A stretch of DNA of 64,000 bases. It comes from Mesotaenium endlicherianum (taxonomy: Eukaryota; Streptophyta; Zygnematophyceae; Zygnematales; Mesotaeniaceae). Within the stretch, counting starts at the first letter, position 1; each line of letters begins with the position of its first letter. The DNA lies in the NCBI GenBank assembly GCA_009602735.1, contig WELA01008653.1:62001-126000 (forward strand), given 5' to 3'. The position numbers were made by a program, and so were the translations under genes. Shown here in pieces: positions 45,946-54,542 of this stretch. The notes below the pieces were generated by a model. The model saw nothing but the letters and a program-made list of their open reading frames with translations. It was not told the origin of the DNA and did no database searches.

Positions 45946-45976
45946 AATGGTGGCAAATGTAGAAAAATAAAAAAGC

Positions 45977-46378
45977 CTAAATACGAGCGAGTTTAGGATT
46001 ATCTATCAACTCCTGCCTTTGCGGGTGTACCAACAGGTTCATGTCTTCCATTGGAATGGCACCGAATAAAGGCTCTGCACTTCCGGGCAGTACCATCGCC
46101 CTGCAGGTAGTTTTATGTCCCTTGAAATGAACCTCCACACCCTGTACCATATCGAATTCTTCAATCCTGCCGTCTGCAGTTTCGCTTCTTAGCCTTTCCA
46201 TCACCGGCAACTGCAATATCTCTTGTATCGATTCATTGATACATAAGTACACTGACCCGGTATCCACCAAAGCACTCACCTGGATACGTTTTACTTCTTC
46301 TTCACCAATTACATGCCTTCTCGCCATCTCAAGATCATAACCATTGATCAACTCAATATCTGCATATACCAGGCCCAT
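45977..46378 (-). CDS. Small clan-AA aspartic-protease-like protein
   Basis: A 133-residue protein with the retropepsin-type motif ALVDTGSVYLCI near residues 36-47, and a later hydrophobic-Gly segment (EPLFGAIPMEDM) that would form the flap-side core. One domain per chain implies a homodimer. Bacterial proteins of this family are chromosomal and of unknown role, often paired with toxin-like or small genes. There is no link to a retroelement here, as no reverse transcriptase or repeats are near. Confidence 0.8.
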   Translation of the reverse strand: MGLVYADIELINGYDLEMARRHVIGEEEVKRIQVSALVDTGSVYLCINESIQEILQLPVMERLRSETADGRIEEFDMVQGVEVHFKGHKTTCRAMVLPGSAEPLFGAIPMEDMNLLVHPQRQELIDNPKLARI

Positions 46379-46464
46379 AGCTTTTGATTTGAGGCAATTT
46401 GCATCAAAAAAACGAGATTATATTGCGACATTACAAAATCAGGTATTTGCCGCAATTTTTTTGC

Positions 46465-47514
46465 TTATTTGATAAAAGAGCGGCGTAACTGCTCAATGGC
46501 TGGTTGCGCAAGCCTTGTTTTTTCAGCAGCAATCACTATGCGATAACGGAAAGTGGTGGTCTGCCCCTTTCTTAAACGAAAGTTGAGGTTTTCTTTCCCT
46601 TCTGAAAATACTTTTTGTCCCAGCGGATTAGCAGCAAACAACCCGTAATTGCGCGCATGCCAGTAGGTAGGATAGCCAGGATTTCCCGGATGATCCATGA
46701 TCACAATACTGATGGTATCATTTCCTTTCTTGCCGTACAACATACACCACTCGCCCCTTGTAGCCCAGGCGGCATCGCCTTCTTTTCCGGCCGATGTGAG
46801 ATAGTTACCTGTTACTGTTGCATCTTTTGTAGCAGACACTTTGGTAATATTCCCCTGGGCGTCTTTGTATTCTTTGGTTTGTGTGATGGGCAGTTCCAGT
46901 TCATGCGCCACCCGCAAACCCAGCAACCCGTCCTTGCTGTCGGGGAAAGCCACGTCCTGCACGGCTGTCAGCTCCGTGATGCGGTCAATGATGCGCTCGT
47001 TGTTTTCCTGGCTGAACAAATACGTGGTTTTCTCATTCAGCAATACATCCTGTTGCTGGTTTACCCACCGGGCTGTATATACCAGCTTTCCTTGCTTACC
47101 ACTTTCCGTGCTCACCACTTCATTCGTTTTGATCCATCCATAATGCACTTTCTTTTCGGCCGGAATAGCAAACGAATTGTTCCAGAAATCTAGTCCGTTC
47201 ACCCGCTCATAGTTGAACCACAACCCCAGGTGATGCGGGTGATCGGTGGGATCATTCGGTTCCGGCTTCCAGGGAAATCCACGGGTGATCGTTTGTCCGT
47301 TCCCTGCATAAATAGGATACAATACCGGCTTTTCAATAGTATCTGTATATACGAAACTGGTAAAGGGTTTTCCATCGGCCGTGATCACCACTTTGCGTTG
47401 TGCCGCATCGGGTTGTACCGTTATCACGGCCTGGCGTGACTGTGCAGTGGATTGCAGCAGGCACCATGAAAGAACACCTGCCAGCAAACATTTGTATGAA
47501 ATGGTCTTGAACAT
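46465..47514 (-). CDS. Exported DUF6807 (PmoA-like) protein
   Basis: A 349-residue protein with a signal peptide (about residues 1-24, ending QSTAQS). The motif DHPHHLGLWFNYERVNGLDF near residue 90 is typical of the family labelled PmoA in databases. That label does not imply methane oxidation, as there is no membrane subunit or copper operon. Such proteins occur in polysaccharide and sugar-acid gene clusters, where a role in handling carbohydrate is likely but unproven. It is the last gene of kdgA-transporter-DUF6807. Confidence 0.8.
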   Translation of the reverse strand: MFKTISYKCLLAGVLSWCLLQSTAQSRQAVITVQPDAAQRKVVITADGKPFTSFVYTDTIEKPVLYPIYAGNGQTITRGFPWKPEPNDPTDHPHHLGLWFNYERVNGLDFWNNSFAIPAEKKVHYGWIKTNEVVSTESGKQGKLVYTARWVNQQQDVLLNEKTTYLFSQENNERIIDRITELTAVQDVAFPDSKDGLLGLRVAHELELPITQTKEYKDAQGNITKVSATKDATVTGNYLTSAGKEGDAAWATRGEWCMLYGKKGNDTISIVIMDHPGNPGYPTYWHARNYGLFAANPLGQKVFSEGKENLNFRLRKGQTTTFRYRIVIAAEKTRLAQPAIEQLRRSFIK

Positions 47515-47535
47515 ATCGTAGTATTGAATACCAGG

Positions 47536-48846
47536 TTAAGCCTGGATGGGTTTGTTTTGTTTGCCAATCAGAAAATGCATCACCAGCCATGCCAGCACAT
47601 AAGCCGATCCGCACACAGCGAACATGATATAGTAGGCCACTTCAATTTTGCCAATGGCGCGGTAATGCACAAACATATTTTTTTGTACCAGCCACGATAA
47701 GGCAATGCCTCCCAATGCGCCGAACATGCCGCCGATACCGGTAACGGAACCCGTTGTCTTTTTAGGGAACATATCGCTTACCATTGTGAAGATATTGGCG
47801 CTCCATGCCTGGTGTGCTGCAGCCGCCAAACCGATCACCAGTACGGCATACCACATGTTGATGCCCCCCAGCAGCTGGGCCGATATGATGGGTATTACAC
47901 ACAATGCAAAAAAGAACATGGATGTTTTGCGGGCGCGGTACACCGGCCAGTTTTTCCTGATGAGCCAGAGAGGTATCCAGCCGCCACCTACACTGCCGAT
48001 GGTGGATATGGTATATACAACGGCTACCGGCAGTGCGATGGCCGTGTTGCTCAAATGATACTGGCTTTGCAGGAAATCGGGCAGCCAGAATAAATAGAAC
48101 CACCAGATGGGATCGGTGAGCAGTTTACCCAAAGCGAATGCCCAGGTTTGCCGGTAACCCAGCAGCTTTCCCCAGGAAAGCTTGGGGCTTGTTTCTTCTT
48201 CTGTTACAGGTTGTTCATCTGCGTCGCTGTGGATATAGTCGTACTCTGCTTGTAATAATTTTTTATGTTTCTTAGGCACTTCATATAAAATGAACCAGAA
48301 GATCAGCCATATAAATCCGAGTACGCCTGTAAGAATGAAGGCCCATTTCCAACCCCATTGCGCGGCAATAAAAGGCACGGTCAACGGCGCCACAATGGCT
48401 CCGAAATTGGTGCCCGAATTAAAGATGCCGGTGGCCAACGCCCTTTCTTTTTTGGGGAACCATTCCGCCACACCTTTGATAGCAGCCGGGAAATTACCCG
48501 CTTCCGTAAGGCCCAGGGCCGAACGAACCACTGCAAAGCTGAACACGTTGGTGGCAAAAGCATGGCATACGGCGGCAACGCTCCATAAACCGGTAGCCAG
48601 CGCATAACCGATCTTGGTACCCAGTTTGTCTACCAGCCGGCCCGCTCCCAGCAAGCCAAATGCATAAAACAGTTTGAAAGCTATTTCAATGTTGGCATAG
48701 TCTGCATCGTCCCAATGCAGTTCGGTAGAGAGCGTCGACTTCAACAAACTGATCACCTGCCTGTCGAGGTAGTTGATAGTGGTTGCAGCGAAGATGAGTG
48801 TACAGATCGTCCATCTGTATTTTCCTATGGCGTTGGTTGATGACAT
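47536..48846 (-). CDS. MFS hexuronate transporter
   Basis: A 436-residue major-facilitator permease with 12 helices. TTINYLDRQVISLL in helix 1 and GLTEAGNFPAAIKGVAEWFP are hallmarks of the ExuT/anion-cation symporter group, which carries galacturonate and glucuronate. The ATG at 48846 follows the aldolase stop within 2 bp, so they are translated together. Context (UxaC, UxaB, KdgK, KdgA) supports hexuronate uptake over other sugar acids. Confidence 0.88.
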   Translation of the reverse strand: MSSTNAIGKYRWTICTLIFAATTINYLDRQVISLLKSTLSTELHWDDADYANIEIAFKLFYAFGLLGAGRLVDKLGTKIGYALATGLWSVAAVCHAFATNVFSFAVVRSALGLTEAGNFPAAIKGVAEWFPKKERALATGIFNSGTNFGAIVAPLTVPFIAAQWGWKWAFILTGVLGFIWLIFWFILYEVPKKHKKLLQAEYDYIHSDADEQPVTEEETSPKLSWGKLLGYRQTWAFALGKLLTDPIWWFYLFWLPDFLQSQYHLSNTAIALPVAVVYTISTIGSVGGGWIPLWLIRKNWPVYRARKTSMFFFALCVIPIISAQLLGGINMWYAVLVIGLAAAAHQAWSANIFTMVSDMFPKKTTGSVTGIGGMFGALGGIALSWLVQKNMFVHYRAIGKIEVAYYIMFAVCGSAYVLAWLVMHFLIGKQNKPIQA

Positions 48847-48848
48847 GA

Positions 48849-49511
48849 TCAGGCTTTGATGGATTGAATAGTGTGTAATACCTGTTTGGTAGCTGCAACG
48901 ATCTGTGCATAATCTTTCGTTTCCAGCAATGCTTTGGTAATGAGTTTGCTGCCCATGCCCACTGCGCATACGCCTGCTTTGAACCATCCGGCAATATTTT
49001 CTTTGTCGAGCTCCACGCCACCTGTTGGCATGAATAAAAGATCAGGAAATAATTCTTTGATAGCAGATAAGAACCCGGGGCCTAAAATATTTCCGGGGAA
49101 TAATTTGATCATACGCGCACCCAGTGTTTCCGCGCTGATGATCTCGGAAGGTGTCATACAACCGGGCACCCAAAGCATTTCATACTGATTGGCTACTTCG
49201 GCTACTGAAGGAACAAGGCCCGGACAAATCAGGTAGTCTGCACCCGCATCGATGAATTTGCGTGCCGTCTCTCCGTTCTTAATAGTGCCTATGCCTAAAT
49301 ACATGTCTGGTAATTCCGCATCACAGAGCTGGCGCATAGCGATGAAATTTTTCAGCGCTGCTTCACCGCGATTGGTATATTCTACTGTCCGGATACCGGC
49401 TTCGTATAAAGCTTTTAAAACCTGGAGACTGACTTCAACATCTTTGTTGAAAAACAATGGTAACACACCCTGTTCAGGTATCAATTGCAAGAGGCGATCC
49501 TTTTTCTTCAT
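48849..49511 (-). CDS. KDPG aldolase (2-dehydro-3-deoxyphosphogluconate aldolase)
   Basis: Splits KDPG to pyruvate and glyceraldehyde-3-phosphate. The 220-residue class I aldolase shows the Glu-containing GIRTVEYTNRGEAAL, a Schiff-base Lys in ARMIKLFPGNILGPGF, and MPTGGVELDKENIAGW at the phosphate site. The same family includes 4-hydroxy-2-oxoglutarate activity. It is the first gene of the leftward galacturonate group, 60 bp from the LacI-type operator. The symbols eda and kdgA are both used. Confidence 0.93.
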   Translation of the reverse strand: MKKKDRLLQLIPEQGVLPLFFNKDVEVSLQVLKALYEAGIRTVEYTNRGEAALKNFIAMRQLCDAELPDMYLGIGTIKNGETARKFIDAGADYLICPGLVPSVAEVANQYEMLWVPGCMTPSEIISAETLGARMIKLFPGNILGPGFLSAIKELFPDLLFMPTGGVELDKENIAGWFKAGVCAVGMGSKLITKALLETKDYAQIVAATKQVLHTIQSIKA

Positions 49512-49571
49512 ATGGCTTTTATTGGGACGACAAGTTTATTGGAAATACAGGGATTTGCAGCCATTTTTCTC

Positions 49572-49585
49572 CGCAAACGTTTGCG
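49572..49585. promoter_or_regulatory. LacI-type operator between kdgA and kdgK
   Basis: CGCAAACGTTTGCG is a perfect 14-bp palindrome with the central CG usual for LacI-family operators. It lies 61 bp before the kdgA start and 128 bp before the kdgK start, able to control both directions. A related site precedes the LacI gene itself. Confidence 0.75.
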
Positions 49586-49713
49586 AAATTTTTTGCACTA
49601 AAACTCCCATCCTTTCTTTCTGCTTCCCAAAATAAATAAAGAAATTTGAACACTGTTTCGTAAACTCACAACAGATTGCTAAACCTTTCTTCAATTATTA
49701 TCAATTTACCAAC

Positions 49714-50739
49714 ATGCCGAAAAAAGTTGTTACCCTCGGAGAAATCATGCTCCGCTTGTCCACCCCTGGCTTTGAGCGTTTTGTACAGGCCGATAGTTTG
49801 GATGTAACTTATGGAGGTGGTGAAGCCAATGTGGCTGTTGCCATCTGTAATTATGGTCTCAATGGCACATTTGTAACCAAAGTACCTGATAACCCATTGG
49901 GACAGGCTGCCATCAATCATATCCGTCGTTATGGTGTAGATACACAATTCATTGCCCGCGGCGGTAAGCGCCTGGGTATTTACTTCCTTGAAACCGGCGC
50001 TTCCATGCGTGCTTCTCAGGTAGTATACGATCGCGCCGGCGCTTCTATTTCAGATGTGGAGATCAGCGAATTTGATTTTGATAAGATCTTCGAAGGGGCC
50101 GACTGGTTCCATACCACCGGTATTACACCAGCGTTGAGCGATAAAGCCGCTGCCCTGACCGAAGCGGCTTTGAAAGCAGCCAAAGCCAAAGGCATTACCA
50201 CCAGTATTGATCTCAACTATCGCAAGAAACTGTGGAGTAAAGAAAAAGCCCGTGAAGTGATGACCAGGCTTTGCCAGTATGTAGATGTATGTATCGGTAA
50301 TGAAGAAGATGCCGAAACTACGCTGGGCTTTGTAAGCAAAGGCACCGATGTTACCAAGGGAGAATTGAACCTCGATGGTTACAAAGATGTGTTCCAGCAG
50401 ATGAAAGCAAAATTCGGTTTCAAATACATCGCTTCTACCCTGCGGGAAAGCTACAGCGCTTCCGATAACGGATGGAGCGCGCTCGTTTACGATGGATCAA
50501 ACTTCTATCATACCAAGCAATACGAAGTACGCATCGTTGACCGCGTAGGCAGCGGTGATTCTTTTGCCAGCGGGTTCATCTACGGACTGGTCAGCGGTAT
50601 GCCCATGAATGAAGCGGCCGAATTCGGTGTTGCGGCATCTGCGCTGAAGCACACCATCCCGGGCGATCTCAACCATGCCACTCTGAACGAAGTGAAAGAC
50701 CTTATGAAGGGTGATGGCTCCGGAAGGGTTCAACGATAA
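49714..50739 (+). CDS. kdgK: 2-dehydro-3-deoxygluconokinase
   Basis: PfkB-family sugar kinase making KDPG from KDG. The 341 residues show GEIMLRLSTPGFERF at the N-terminus, GGGEANVAVAICNYG, and the C-terminal active-site motif DRVGSGDSFASGFIYGL with the catalytic Asp. The protein lacks a membrane segment. It is followed 24 bp later by the YhcH gene. It is divergent from kdgA across the operator. Confidence 0.92.
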   Translation: MPKKVVTLGEIMLRLSTPGFERFVQADSLDVTYGGGEANVAVAICNYGLNGTFVTKVPDNPLGQAAINHIRRYGVDTQFIARGGKRLGIYFLETGASMRASQVVYDRAGASISDVEISEFDFDKIFEGADWFHTTGITPALSDKAAALTEAALKAAKAKGITTSIDLNYRKKLWSKEKAREVMTRLCQYVDVCIGNEEDAETTLGFVSKGTDVTKGELNLDGYKDVFQQMKAKFGFKYIASTLRESYSASDNGWSALVYDGSNFYHTKQYEVRIVDRVGSGDSFASGFIYGLVSGMPMNEAAEFGVAASALKHTIPGDLNHATLNEVKDLMKGDGSGRVQR

Positions 50740-50763
50740 TCTCTCCCTGCAAAACGAAGTGAT

Positions 50764-51216
50764 ATGATCATAGACAGTTTAACCAGTGCAGGAAAGTACG
50801 CATCCCTGCACCCGCTTTTTGCCAAGGCTTTTGAGTACATTTCAAAACAAAACCTCACGTCGCTTGAAACCGGCAAATTCGAAATTGATGGCCAACACCT
50901 GAAAGCCATCGTTTCCGATAAACCAGGTGTAACAGCAGCAGAGTCTATTGCTAAATTCGAGTGTCACAATAAACACATTGACATACAAGTATGCATCAGC
51001 GGCCGTGAAACGATCGGCTGGAAACCCAGGGCTTCCTGTGTGGACCAGCGCGGTGAGTACAACGAAGAAAAAGACGTTGTATTCTATAATGATGCGCCGG
51101 ATACTTATTTCGAGTTAACGAGCGGCCAGTTCGCCATCTTTTATCCGGAAGACGTACATGCACCCATGATCGGGGAAAGCATGATCAAGAAGCTGGTGAT
51201 TAAAGTGAAGATTTAA
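50764..51216 (+). CDS. YhcH/YjgK/YiaL (TabA-type) protein
   Basis: A 150-residue beta-sandwich protein of the DUF386 family. HIDIQVCISGRETIGW and FAIFYPEDVHAPMIG carry the metal-binding residues. Members are found with sialic-acid and sugar-acid genes and are thought to speed anomer interconversion of the substrate. Co-transcription with kdgK supports that here. It is followed by repeat copy I. Confidence 0.88.
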   Translation: MIIDSLTSAGKYASLHPLFAKAFEYISKQNLTSLETGKFEIDGQHLKAIVSDKPGVTAAESIAKFECHNKHIDIQVCISGRETIGWKPRASCVDQRGEYNEEKDVVFYNDAPDTYFELTSGQFAIFYPEDVHAPMIGESMIKKLVIKVKI

Positions 51217-51227
51217 TTTGTTAGTTA

Positions 51228-51324
51228 CGTCATCCTGAGCGAGGTCGTCATCCTGAGCGAGCGAAGCGAGTCGAAGGACCTGCTGAACATTCGGGCAGAT
51301 CCCTCGGCTTCGCTCGGGATGACG
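51228..51324. repeat. Palindromic repeat copy I, composite
   Basis: A full unit (from 51246) preceded by an additional 18-base left end. The junction GAGCGAGGTCGTCATCC is shared with copy J in opposite orientation. It lies just after the 3' end of the GapN-like gene. Confidence 0.9.
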
Positions 51325-51331
51325 TGTTGTT

Positions 51332-52957
51332 TTAGAAAATATATTTCGTACTGAGGAAGTTCGATTCGTGTGTTTCTACAATCTCATTCACCAGGTGTTT
51401 GTTGCTTTCTGTCAGCTTCGCAGCTACCAATGAACGGATGGAGAATGCTCGCAGCGCATCAAATACAGACAAAGTTCCTTCGGCGCTGTCTTTTCTTCCG
51501 GTAAAGGGGAAGCTATCCGGACCGCGCTGGCACTGGCAGTTGATGTTCACACGGCTTACCTGGTTCACCAGGGGATCAATCAGGGAAGCGAGTTCTTTGC
51601 TGTCGTTACTGAAAAGACTTACCTGCTGACCATGCGTAGACTCAATCAGGTATTCGATGGGTTCTTCCAGACTGTCGAAAGGCACCACTGGGATGAGCGG
51701 ACCGAACTGTTCTTCCCTGTACAGTTTCATGTCTTTATTTACCGGATACAATACTGCCGGGTATACAAAAGATTCGATCGTGGCACCTCCGTTTTCATTC
51801 ATTACTTTGGCACCGTGTTGCTCGGCATCGCGTATACATTCCTGCAGGTAAGCAGGCTTCTGCGGTTCAGGCAGGGGCGTCAGCGCTACGCCCGCTTCCC
51901 AGGGCATACCGAATTTCAATTTGCTCACTGCGGCAGACAATTCTTTTACAAAAGCATCTGCAATACGCTTATGCACGAATACAATTTTCAACGCGGTACA
52001 GCGTTGCCCATTGAAAGACAGGCTACCCAGTACGGTTTCCTGTACTGCCAGTTTCAGGTCTGCATCTTTGGTGATGATAGCAGCGTTCTTGGCATCGAGC
52101 CCCAGTATGGCGCGCAGACGGTTTACTTTGGGGTGCAGTTTCTTCAACTCGTTTGCTACCCTGCTGGAACCGATCAGGGTCAGTACATTGATTTTGCCCG
52201 ATTTCATCAATCCCGGCACAATCGTATTGCCCCTGCCGTAAATGGTGTTCACCACACCTTTAGGGAAACATTCTTTGAAAGCATTCAATAAAGGATAGTG
52301 CAATAAAGTACCATGCTTCGGAGGTTTGAACAAAAGGGTATTACCCATGATGATGGCCGGGATGAGGGTGGTGAAGGTTTCGTTCAACGGATAGTTGAAC
52401 GGCCCCATACAAAGCACCACACCCAGCGGTGAACGGCGTATCTGCGCCACGATACCCTGCTCAATGGTAAAGCGCGATGAATCGCGGTCTACATCTTTCA
52501 GCGCATCGATGGTGGCATAAATGTATTCAACCGTACGGTCGAACTCTTTTACCGAATCGGCATAAGATTTACCGATCTCCCACATGATCAGTTTCACTAC
52601 AATGGATTTCTGTTCCATCATTTTACTGATGAACTTCTCCACACACTGTATGCGGTCGGCCACACTCATGGTAGGCCATTGTCCGCGGCCGTTGTCATAA
52701 GCAGCTACTGCTGCATCCAGCGCTTCATATGCTTCCTTCTCTGTACAAACCGGATACGTGCCAATCAGTTTTCTTTGCAGTCCATTGGGGGTTTTCACGC
52801 AGATGGGAGAATATACTTCGTGCACGTCTCCGTTCCATTGCTTCATCTCACCATTAGACAGGTAGAGTCGTTGGTTAATTTCTTCCGCCAGCCTGTATTC
52901 GGCAGGGATTTCTTCTTCGGTTACAAAAATGTTTTTCAGTTGCTCTTTAAATTCCAT
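51332..52957 (-). CDS. GapN-like aldehyde dehydrogenase
   Basis: A 541-residue aldehyde dehydrogenase. It has the cofactor region GVVLCMGPFNYPLNETF, the Rossmann loop LTLIGSSRVANEL and the nucleophile Cys in SFNGQRCTALKI, whose context is that of NADP-dependent non-phosphorylating glyceraldehyde-3-phosphate dehydrogenase. The usual ELGGK segment with the general-base Glu reads GLDAKN, so the base may be supplied differently. Oxidising the aldolase product to 3-phosphoglycerate would fit the locus. Repeats I and J flank the gene. Confidence 0.82.
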   Translation of the reverse strand: MEFKEQLKNIFVTEEEIPAEYRLAEEINQRLYLSNGEMKQWNGDVHEVYSPICVKTPNGLQRKLIGTYPVCTEKEAYEALDAAVAAYDNGRGQWPTMSVADRIQCVEKFISKMMEQKSIVVKLIMWEIGKSYADSVKEFDRTVEYIYATIDALKDVDRDSSRFTIEQGIVAQIRRSPLGVVLCMGPFNYPLNETFTTLIPAIIMGNTLLFKPPKHGTLLHYPLLNAFKECFPKGVVNTIYGRGNTIVPGLMKSGKINVLTLIGSSRVANELKKLHPKVNRLRAILGLDAKNAAIITKDADLKLAVQETVLGSLSFNGQRCTALKIVFVHKRIADAFVKELSAAVSKLKFGMPWEAGVALTPLPEPQKPAYLQECIRDAEQHGAKVMNENGGATIESFVYPAVLYPVNKDMKLYREEQFGPLIPVVPFDSLEEPIEYLIESTHGQQVSLFSNDSKELASLIDPLVNQVSRVNINCQCQRGPDSFPFTGRKDSAEGTLSVFDALRAFSIRSLVAAKLTESNKHLVNEIVETHESNFLSTKYIF

Positions 52958-52978
52958 TCGTTTTAGGTTTTAGTGAAT

Positions 52979-53098
52979 CGTCATCCCGAGCGTTCTTTGA
53001 ACGTCATCCCGAGCGCAGCCGAGGGAGCTGCCCGCATCTTCAGCAGGTCCTTCGACTCGCTTCGCTCGCTCAGGATGACGACCTCGCTCAGGATAACG
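52979..53098. repeat. Palindromic repeat copy J, composite
   Basis: A full unit with additional ends on both sides: CGTCATCCCGAGCG plus a 9-base spacer on the left, and an 18-base end on the right. In reverse complement its right junction equals that of copy I. It fills the gap between the GapN-like gene and uxaC. Confidence 0.9.
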
Positions 53099-53101
53099 TT
53101 C

Positions 53102-54523
53102 TTACTGTGCAGGTGTGATCGATTGCCATCCGAAATAGCTTCTCGCATTGCGGTAACAGATGTCTTGTATTACGCTTCCCACCCATTCAATATCGGCGGG
53201 AAGTTCGCCATTTTCAATTTCTTCTCCAAACAGGTTGCAGAGCAGCCTTCTGAAATACTCATGGCGTGGGTACGACAAGAAGCTCCTCGAATCGGTAAGC
53301 ATGCCCACGAACTTGCTGATCAGTCCCATGTTGGAGAGCGCATTCATTTGTTTGATCATGCCGTCTTTCTGGTCGAGAAACCACCATCCCGATCCAAACT
53401 GTATTTTGCCTGCCACCGATCCGTCGTTGAAATTACCCAGCATGGTAGCCATGAGTTCGTTGTCTGCCGGATTGAGGTTGTATATAATTGTTTTGGCCAG
53501 TTTGTTGTCGCTGTCGAGTTTATTCAGGAATGACGACAAAGCCCTACCCTGTGAAAAATCGCCGATCGAATCCCAACCGGTATCGGGTCCGAGTTGTTGT
53601 AGCATGCGCGAATTGTTGTTGCGCATAGCACCGAGGTGAAACTGCTGCACCCATCCTTTCTCCCAATCCCATTCGGCAAAATGCACCAGCATGGCCGATT
53701 TGAACTTGCGCTGCTCTGTTTCACTCAGTTGTTTGCCTCCATGTACTTTGTTAAAAATGCTGTCGATCTCCGATCCGGTGAAGTCTTCTGCATAGAGTTC
53801 TTCCAATCCATGATCAGAAACACTGCATCCCGCCGATGCAAAAAAATCATGCCGGCTCTGCAATGCATAAAGGAAATCATCGAAAGAAGAAATAGAGATA
53901 TTGCTCACCGCCTCCAGCTTTTTCAGGTATTGATTAAACAGTTCCGGCTTAGCTACATTCATGGCATGATCGGGCCGGAATGCAGGCAGGATGGGTATTT
54001 CAAAGCCTTCTTTTTTTAATTGTATGTGATACTCCAATGAATCTACAGGATCATCGGTGGTGCAAACCATTTTTACATTCATCCTGCGCAACAGGTTGCG
54101 CACTGAGTATTCTTTCGTTTGCAGCAATGCCGTGCAGGTATCATAAATTTTACCGGCCGTCTGCGGATTCAGGATATCATGCACACCAAAATAGCGCTGT
54201 AATTCAAGGTGCGTCCAGTGATACAGCGGGTTACGCAAAGTATAGGGAACCGTGGCTGCCCACTGCTCGAATTTTTCTTTATCGCTTTTATTGCCCGTGC
54301 AATAACTTTCGTCCACTCCATTCGTACGCATGGCTCTCCACTTGTAGTGATCGCCGTACAACCACACTTGTGTAAGGTTTTTAAACTGAAGGTCTTCTGC
54401 AATCTGCTGTTGAGGCAGGTGGCAATGATAATCGATCACGGGCATGGGTTTGGCATACTCGTGATACAGTTGCTGCGCTGTCTTGTTCAACAGCAAAAAA
54501 TTCTCATCCAAAAATGTTCTCAT
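53102..54523 (-). CDS. uxaC: Glucuronate/galacturonate isomerase
   Basis: Converts D-galacturonate to tagaturonate (and glucuronate to fructuronate). The 473-residue amidohydrolase-fold protein has PVIDYHCHLPQQQIAEDL with the first metal His pair, CTTDDPVDSLEYH and PILPAFRPDHAMN. It starts 19 bp after uxaB, so the two form an operon. Repeat copy J follows the gene. Confidence 0.95.
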   Translation of the reverse strand: MRTFLDENFLLLNKTAQQLYHEYAKPMPVIDYHCHLPQQQIAEDLQFKNLTQVWLYGDHYKWRAMRTNGVDESYCTGNKSDKEKFEQWAATVPYTLRNPLYHWTHLELQRYFGVHDILNPQTAGKIYDTCTALLQTKEYSVRNLLRRMNVKMVCTTDDPVDSLEYHIQLKKEGFEIPILPAFRPDHAMNVAKPELFNQYLKKLEAVSNISISSFDDFLYALQSRHDFFASAGCSVSDHGLEELYAEDFTGSEIDSIFNKVHGGKQLSETEQRKFKSAMLVHFAEWDWEKGWVQQFHLGAMRNNNSRMLQQLGPDTGWDSIGDFSQGRALSSFLNKLDSDNKLAKTIIYNLNPADNELMATMLGNFNDGSVAGKIQFGSGWWFLDQKDGMIKQMNALSNMGLISKFVGMLTDSRSFLSYPRHEYFRRLLCNLFGEEIENGELPADIEWVGSVIQDICYRNARSYFGWQSITPAQ

Positions 54524-54542
54524 GCTGGGATTTTATAAAAAT

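Noticed and set aside
45977-46378. Retropepsin motif DTGS as sign of a retroelement
   Set aside because: Single small chromosomal gene of a known bacterial family; no reverse transcriptase, capsid gene or terminal repeats nearby.
46465-47514. PmoA label meaning methane monooxygenase
   Set aside because: The protein is exported and lies in a sugar-acid locus; no other methane-oxidation subunits are present.
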